A DNA stretch of 64,000 nucleotides, taken from the NCBI GenBank assembly GCA_964016885.1, contig OZ024740.1, positions 197,779,082-197,843,081 of the forward strand. Direction: 5' to 3'. The notes below the pieces were generated by a model, which ran no database searches, was not told the origin of the DNA, and saw only the letters and a list, made by a program, of their open reading frames with translations. The position numbers and the translations under genes were made by a program. Source of the stretch: Eledone cirrhosa (taxonomy: Eukaryota > Mollusca > Cephalopoda > Octopoda > Eledonidae). Below are positions 58,980 to 64,000 of the stretch, piece by piece. Within the stretch, counting starts at the first letter, position 1. The number at the start of each line of letters is the position of its first letter.

Positions 58980-59090
58980 ATTTATTTATAAAACAAATCT
59001 GTATTTTATCAGATGAAAGCGCACCATAATTTGCCTTGGTTGCCCTTGAAATATGTATAATAAAATAAATATGGTTTTATAAATATAGTT
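58980..59090 (+). ncRNA. Hammerhead motif, family F4 copy d (CAGATGA core)
   Basis: Box reads CAGATGA (59010-59016), with U4 changed to A. GAAA at 59048-59051, stem III ATA-TG-TAT, stem I TATTTTAT with ATAAAATA, stem II AAG/CTT plus CACCA-type pairing. Likely inactive because of U4. Confidence 0.6.
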
Positions 59091-59182
59091 TCCATTTATT
59101 AATATATTGTATATGCATATATATATATATATGTATGCATGTGTACATGTATGTATATATGTATGTGTGCGTGTATGTATGA

Positions 59183-59189
<7 letters not shown>

Positions 59190-59230
<41 letters not shown>
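59190..59230. repeat. (TA)n microsatellite
   Basis: Bounds the truncated left end of F3 copy 2. Confidence 0.95.
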
Positions 59231-59232
<2 letters not shown>

Positions 59233-59275
59233 AAAAGCGAAGTAGTTTCAGATGTTCAAATCCTTTAATAATAAT

Positions 59276-59449
59276 TGTTTCTACTTTAGGCACAAGGCCA
59301 GCAATTACTCAGTGCATTACTGGTACTTTATTTTATCGACCCCGTAAGGATGAAAGGCAAAGTCAACCTTGGCGGGATTTGAACTCAGATCGTAAAGAGA
59401 CGTAACTATGCTGGAAAGCATGGCGTCCGACCCTCTACCGATACTGCCA
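59276..59449 (-). mobile_element. tRNA-derived SINE, OR-like, with 11 bp target-site duplication
   Basis: TTAATAATAAT flanks it at 59265-59275 and 59450-59460. The minus strand has box-B-like GAGTTCAAATCCCGCC and ends with a GTACCAGTAATGCACTG-type tail. Same family as 15832-15939 and 63820-64000. Confidence 0.82.
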
Positions 59450-59837
59450 TTAATAATAATGCTGTGATATATATAAGGTGATGGTCAGTCGTGCCGTCAA
59501 CGCTTAGTGAGGGGTAGCATTATGACCTGTAAAAACTAACACTCTCCCATCCCCTCTGGCTCTCGGCTGACTGCCACAGCCGTGATGGGTAGCAGTACAA
59601 TATGGTACAGGCATTGGTGGGGCGTTGTTTTGGATGACGGGGTGGACTGACTAAGCAAACTTCGTTGAAGTCTGCGGTGGCGAATGATCAACTTCCTTCG
59701 GACATGCGCTTGCGCAGGCCGGTGGGGGTGAATTGGTACTCACAAGGGAGCGGATGAAAACCCCCAAAACACGCAATTCATCCGTTCCCTTGTCGATCCA
59801 ATTTGGATTACCTCGGAAACATAACCTTATTATGTAA

Positions 59838-59914
59838 CAAGCTGTCTGGTGATGACACGACACTCGCACACAGAACAGTGTGGCCAGTGTCGTCACTGAA
59901 ATATATATCACAGC
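59838..59914 (+). ncRNA. Hammerhead motif, F3 copy 2 (CUGGUGA core)
   Basis: Stem I GCTGT/ACAGC, CTGGTGA (59846-59852), stem II TGAC and CGACACT with AGTGTCG and TCA, GAAA (59898-59901), stem III ATA-TA-TAT, cleavage base C59909. The stem II bases differ from copy 1, but pairing is kept. The A6-to-G change may inactivate it. Confidence 0.68.
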
Positions 59915-60037
59915 ATTATTATTAAAGGATTTGAACATCTGAAACTACTTCGCTTTTCTTTATTCGATATTTACTCCGTCACTGCTATGTGGAAAAGTAT
60001 TGAGTGCTTGAATTGAATTGCATCAATATTTACCCTA

Positions 60038-60040
<3 letters not shown>

Positions 60041-60070
<30 letters not shown>

Positions 60071-60289
60071 CAGAGAGAAAGAGAGATAGATATGTGTATG
60101 TGTATGTGTACGTATGTATACGCATGTGTAAGTGTACGTGTGTATGTGTGTATGTATATATATGTGTTTGTATATATATGTATGTGTACATGTACGTATG
60201 TGTAAGTGTGTGAGTATAAGTATATATATGTATGTGTATATGTTTATACATATACATATATACATATACATATACATATACATTTATTA
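60041..60289. repeat. TA/GA/GTAT low complexity
   Basis: TA, GAGAGA, then TATGTGTATG-type repeats. Y/C/V-rich frames are artefacts. Confidence 0.9.
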
Positions 60290-60570
60290 CATTTATTATT
60301 TCCCCCTTTACATTACGTCCGTCATTTTAGTTTATTCCAGCCTCGCTTTCAATTGTTCTAGACTTTGTTTTGAAATCCAAACCTCACATCCGTTTTAAAT
60401 AAATGTGCGTTCTAACGAACGATTTCAGATGTCTGTGTCAAGCTCGTCTGTCTTCGTGAAAACTTTGGTAAATGAAATAATTGTCTTATGTTGTGTATTA
60501 CATAACTAAAGAGCTCTGTAGCCTACATAGAGCACTCTCCTTTCCTTTACCTTTCATACGGAAACACTTA
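60290..60570 (+). mobile_element. Hammerhead repeat family F2, decayed copy
   Basis: Shares CCTACATAGAGCACTCT and a GGAAA...AATATATA end with 15185-15360. Near 60425-60480 ATTTCA pairs with TGAAAT around GAAAACTTTGGTA, but the CUGANGA box is lost. Confidence 0.5.
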
Positions 60571-61049
60571 ATATATATGTATATATATATACACACAGAA
60601 TACCTATCATCATCATCATTCCATGTCAGCTTTCTTTGTTAGCAAGGGTTGGATAGGTTGTTACGCACCGAGTCAATGTTAAAGCCGAGCTACTGACCCC
60701 TCAGATGAGCCCACAGTTTGCTTACATAGCTGCCTGTTTTATACCAAGCGCATTCTATCATGGCACCGGCATAAGGAAGTTGTCATGTCTTTCACAATGT
60801 TGAAGTATCCTTCTGATCCGTAGTTTGGGAGGTTTTCTACGGTTCGATGTCCTTTCTTTCAAAAAAACACTTTACAGGGTGTACTGGGTGCGTTTATCGC
60901 ACTATAGAGTTCGTCCCTGTGGTAATACTGTAATGATAACAGCAACCATTGAAGTGTTAGAACAGGTGTTTCTGATGATCCTAGAGTGGGGCTGGAGGTG
61001 TACAGTAATAGTGAAAATAGCAACTAAGGGGGGACAGTGAAAAGCAAAA
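60571..61049. other. Diverged cephalopod CAT-headed repeat and unassigned DNA
   Basis: 60605-60800 opens with CATCATCATCATTCC and AGCAAGGGTTGGATAGG, related to 9373-9578. 60801-61049 is unassigned. Confidence 0.5.
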
Positions 61050-61235
61050 TTTAGTTTTTGCTAAGTTTACTTTTCAGCTTCTCGATTCTAGATTTTTCTT
61101 CCATTGCTTCTAACTCTTCCGCAGATTCAGCTATAAAGACTAGATTATTAGCGTATAGGAGTCCCCATAGAAAGCAAGTGTTGAAGGACAATAAGAAACT
61201 GAAGTGGGCTGAGGACTGAACGGTCAACTACTATG
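61050..61235 (-). pseudogene. Reverse-transcriptase relic (YANN in place of YADD)
   Basis: Minus strand: DRSVLSPLQFLIVLQHLL (motif B type), a frameshift near 61165, then GLLYANNLVFIAESAEELE. The catalytic DD is replaced by NN. LINE-type RT, distinct from families A, B and C. Only about 60 residues remain. Confidence 0.6.
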
Positions 61236-62640
61236 GCTGGTCCTTCAGGTTTATATAAGGTAGGCACTTTCCCTACCATTTATTCTCTTCGTTCATCAGT
61301 GTCTTGTAATAGGGCTTCCACGCCACTTTCTTTTCAGCGTCGCCTAGAGCGAGTACTCCACTATCATTGCCGACACATTTTTCTCCAACAACATCTTCAC
61401 TTTCCTTGGTACATTGTCTTGCAATCCGGAATACTTCACCTCTCTTAACCATTTCTTTTTTGCTTCACCTCTTGCTAAATACACCTGTCGCCTACCCCAT
61501 TCCACCACCTTATTATTTTCCCTTGCTGGGGTCTTGGACTAGCCACAAACCTGGACTGCAATCTCTAGAAAATTGTCACACAGAATTCCACAATTTTCTC
61601 TGTTGTATGACCCTATCTCCCCTTTCTTACTGTCGTGAGCGTCAAGTAGGATTTTCCTGAATTAGTTTCCAGCTGAAAATTATTGGTTATAAGCTGAGAC
61701 TAGCTATTGTTACATATACTATATAATAATAACAACTTAAATGTGTAACAAAGGAAAGTAATTATATAATGCACGGCATTAATTCCAACACATCTATCAT
61801 TTCTGTCACTCTAGTAGTTTTCATTACTGAAGATGATTAGTGAAAATATAGTCACAATAACAACAACAACGACAACTATAACATTAACATTATCAAGAAG
61901 AAGAAAATAGAAGAAGAAGAAGAAGAAGAAGAAGAAGAAGAAGAAGAAGAAGAAGAAGAGAGGAGGACATGAAACGAAAATGATTCAACTATCTGCTTAT
62001 CATTAAAATATCTATGGAAATGACATACGCAATTTTCATTCTTTCCTCTAGAATAAGTCTCTTGAAACATCTCCTCGAAACAGCAATACAACAAGATGTG
62101 CAATAAGTATGCGCCATAGGAAGTCTAAACCGACAAAGAAAAGTAAAAAAAGGAAAGAGAAATAATTTAAAAGGGTTGTTATTTGTTTCCAGTAATTGAA
62201 ACATACAATAATTAGAATGACAATCTCTAAGAAGCTGTTCTCAAGTATACGTTTCATTTTCCACTTTAAAACATCTTGTATAATTGAAGAACATCTCGTT
62301 CGTCCGACATTAAAAATGAAGTAAAATTGCCTGCAGGAATAAATGCCTGTAACAGTTTGTCAAATGGTTTTGTGTTGCTGGCCTTTTCTATTGTCTAGCG
62401 TCGTTCAACGGCGAGAATGAAAATGGAGCCTCGAGCAAAGTGAATTAAAGACACTCGGATATACCGAAGAGGTATTTGAAGTAAAAATAACTCGAGTGAT
62501 CATATTCAACGTAACATAAGATAAATTATACGATATAGGTTACGTTAGAATACACTGGTGGGTTGCAGTAAATCACAGGAAAATCTACATAAACTAACAC
62601 ACACGTCTTCATATATATATAATAATATAATAATATAATA
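61236..62640. other. Unassigned sequence with (AAG)n and (AAT)n arrays
   Basis: (AAG)n at 61898-61960 and TAATA repeats at 62618-62652. No gene recognised. Confidence 0.55.
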
Positions 62641-62689
62641 ATATAATAATACAAGAACGATTTGTTAAGCCTTCATTACGTTTATTGAT

Positions 62690-62745
62690 TGGTGACGCGC
62701 GTTTCGTCTAGATATCTTTTTCTTCTCTGGTAAAACGAAGAATAT
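62690..62745 (-). ncRNA. Hammerhead relic upstream of the PLE relic, opposite strand
   Basis: The minus strand retains GACGAAACGCGCGTC followed by ACCAATCAAT, the stem II end, GAAA, stem III and GUC site of a classic hammerhead. The CUGANGA box is degraded to CAGAGAA-like sequence. Confidence 0.4.
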
Positions 62746-62814
62746 ATGAGAAATAGATAAACGTAGTTATAATCAACGTAGTTATAATCAACTTATCTTG
62801 AACAATAGTTATAA

Positions 62815-63795
62815 CTACCAGAATCATAGACCTGACACCTATAACAAAATGAATGATGAGGCCAATGAAATCGCTTGAAACTTTAAGGCCGACACTAAAG
62901 TCGAATACTTAGCTAAATGCTACGCCTTCATCACACAGAAAATCCCTAAACATGACTTTAGTAACGGAACCAGCTGTAAATTGATAAACTCAGCTAGAAT
63001 AGAATTAGTATTAACTAGTAAAATAATCTCAAGAGAAATTATCAGCACTAACCTGTAACAGGTGAACAACAAAACATCTGTCATATACTGGTTCAGAGGT
63101 ATTCCTTCGAAAAATAGAACTAGGTTCACCTAGTTCGATATAATAGGTTTTACCCGCACAGTTCTAGCTCTGTTTTAAACAAAACCTTATAGTTTTCCCG
63201 TAGCTTTGATTATATTATCCACCAGAAATTAGAACTAATCATGCATTACCCAAGGATCCTGATGTTTAACAACGGGAGTATATGATTCAGATCCAGAGTA
63301 CTCCTTTTACGTCTCAATGGGGTCGTGTGACAACACCGATGTGTGCGAGCTGGTTGGATTATACATTCTCAATACACGGCAGTGTAAATTACCCAATGAC
63401 GCTATTGGTCTATACCGAGAAGATGGCCTTTGTTTATCACACAATTGAAATGTCCATTTTCTAAACAGGTTTAATATAAGCCGTTCGCATGCTAAGACTT
63501 AAAAGCACCGAGGATACGAACCTCTCTAACGCCAATTTCCTTGGCGTTAACTTAGACTTGGCCTCAGGTACCATATACCTAAAGAATACCATAAATTTAT
63601 TAGTAGAGGATCCTGCCATCCCTGTAGTTTAATAAAGAAAAATTAGTCTCTAATATTGGTAGAAAGATTTCTATTCTTTCATCCACCAAGGAGTTATTTG
63701 ATAAGGCACAGTACTACCATAAGGACCTTCTAGATAACGGCCCTAAAGACAAGATTAATTACATATCTAACCAACCCCAACTCATCAAACCTAAA
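62815..63795 (+). pseudogene. Penelope-like element relic, same family as 54045-56105
   Basis: Readable blocks in three frames: TYNKMNDEANEIA, CYAFITQKIPKHDFSNG, CKLINSARIEL, YWFRGIPSKNRTRFT, MGSCDNTDVCELVGLYILNT (63318), IGLYREDGL (63410). They align in order to KALASTLKELKA, CRLINPAKSEIG, RFTQFDIVDF, MGSFDSADVCDLVGLFLL and LYRDDGL of the better copy. Motif C is REDG here. No GIY-YIG end is readable before the SINE at 63820. Confidence 0.75.
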
Positions 63796-63819
63796 AATAT
63801 AAGTAGAAGTAGAAAAATA

Positions 63820-64000
63820 ATTGTTTCTACTTTAGGCACAAGGCCAGCAATTACCCAGTGCATTACTGGTACTTTATTTTATCGACCCCGTAAGGATGAA
63901 AGGCAAAGTCAACCTTGGCGGGATTTGAACTCAGATCGTAAAGGGACGTAACTATGCTGGAAAGCATGGCGTCCGACTCTCTACCGATACTGCCAATCCA
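63820..64000 (-). mobile_element. tRNA-derived SINE, OR-like, at the window edge
   Basis: Near identical by eye to 59276-59449: TTTAGGCACAAGGCCAGC, GTGCATTACTGGTAC, GCGGGATTTGAACTCAG, GACTCTCTACCGATACTGCC. It is interrupted by the window end. Confidence 0.82.

Larger units (their letters stand above)
59231..60040 (+). mobile_element. Foldback element F3, copy 2 (left end truncated, SINE nested)
   Basis: 59237-59275 and 59450-59470 are the left arm, split by a SINE. The right arm runs 59760-60040 with the full outer end (GAATTGAATTGCATCAATATT) matching, inverted, 3730-3760. The core 59478-59740 matches 4386-4640. It ends at (TA)n. Confidence 0.75.

Noticed and set aside
60955..61025. CTGATGA at about 60971 as a hammerhead
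   Set aside because: The next GAAA is about 40 bases on without a paired stem II, and stem I does not form.
61233..61660. Plus-strand frames of 71 and 97 residues
   Set aside because: No recognisable motif; the left one overlaps the antisense of an RT relic.

Overview
This window looks like intergenic or intronic DNA from a cephalopod mollusc, most likely an octopus. It holds dispersed tRNA-derived SINEs of the kind described from octopus, a CAT-repeat-headed cephalopod dispersed repeat, many TA, CA and ATGT microsatellites, and several retroelement families typical of invertebrates. I recognise no host protein-coding gene, rRNA, functional tRNA gene or CRISPR array. Every recognisable coding stretch belongs to a transposable element, and nearly all are broken by frameshifts, stops or truncation. 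Everything here was read by eye, with no database search or alignment.

Coding remnants. (1) Penelope-like elements (PLEs): a GIY-YIG C-terminus at 1-519; a nearly complete broken RT plus GIY-YIG copy at 54045-56105 (-); a decayed relative of it at 62815-63795 (+); and a third family inside an element with terminal inverted repeats at 37375-39345. (2) Family A, a Tx1/L1-like LINE with a CCHC ORF1 and an APE-endonuclease/RT ORF2: a 5' half at 16580-19770 and an almost full copy at 22536-27866. (3) Family B, an RTE/CFDP2-like LINE: a 3' half fused in frame to family A at 19771-22384, plus fragments at 8506-8970 (-), 16316-16530, 27990-28046 and 32346-33225. (4) Family C, a LINE with a restriction-like endonuclease: 7711-8485 (+), 11400-11900 (-), 12081-13490 (-), 28145-28316 (-) and a nearly complete copy at 28411-32190 (-). 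(5) A retroelement C-terminal domain (RPDG, VWDAT motifs) in a 1.5 kb tandem duplication at 40100-43128.

The most striking content is non-coding. At least nine distinct repeat groups carry a hammerhead self-cleaving ribozyme motif: a CUGANGA box, stem II, GAAA, a short stem III, a UH cleavage site and a paired stem I. Canonical or near-canonical examples lie at 4784-4868, 5859-5967, 14636-14689, 15181-15258, 34265-34337, 35884-35954, 48638-48710, 49065-49137, 49398-49484, 50762-50831, 53250-53353 and 56895-56963, with several decayed ones. In elements with inverted arms the two ribozymes point outward. In one family they occur as a direct tandem. Hammerheads are known in PLEs and in retrozymes, so I read these repeats as PLE-derived or retrozyme-like non-autonomous elements. 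Most are bounded by (TA)n tracts.

Layout. 1-1030: PLE end and CA-rich minisatellite. 1030-5800: two copies of an inverted-repeat element, large microsatellites, a Helitron-like element, a SINE and a foldback hammerhead element. 5.8-16.5 kb: hammerhead repeats, family B and C fragments, minisatellites, AT-rich DNA and SINEs. 16.5-33.2 kb: a dense LINE block. 33.2-39.3 kb: hammerhead repeats and the inverted-repeat PLE. 39.6-43.1 kb: the tandem duplication. 43.1-46.7 kb: minisatellite and mostly unrecognised sequence. 46.7-53.4 kb: a run of hairpins and hammerhead repeats. 54-56.1 kb: PLE. 56.2-60.6 kb: hammerhead tandem, AT-rich DNA and a second foldback element with a nested SINE. 60.6-64 kb: RT relic, AAG repeat, PLE relic and SINE.

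The elements interact mainly by nesting. Family C appears to insert in (ATGT)n arrays, family A copies sit next to (ATT)n arrays, and SINEs insert in foldback elements.
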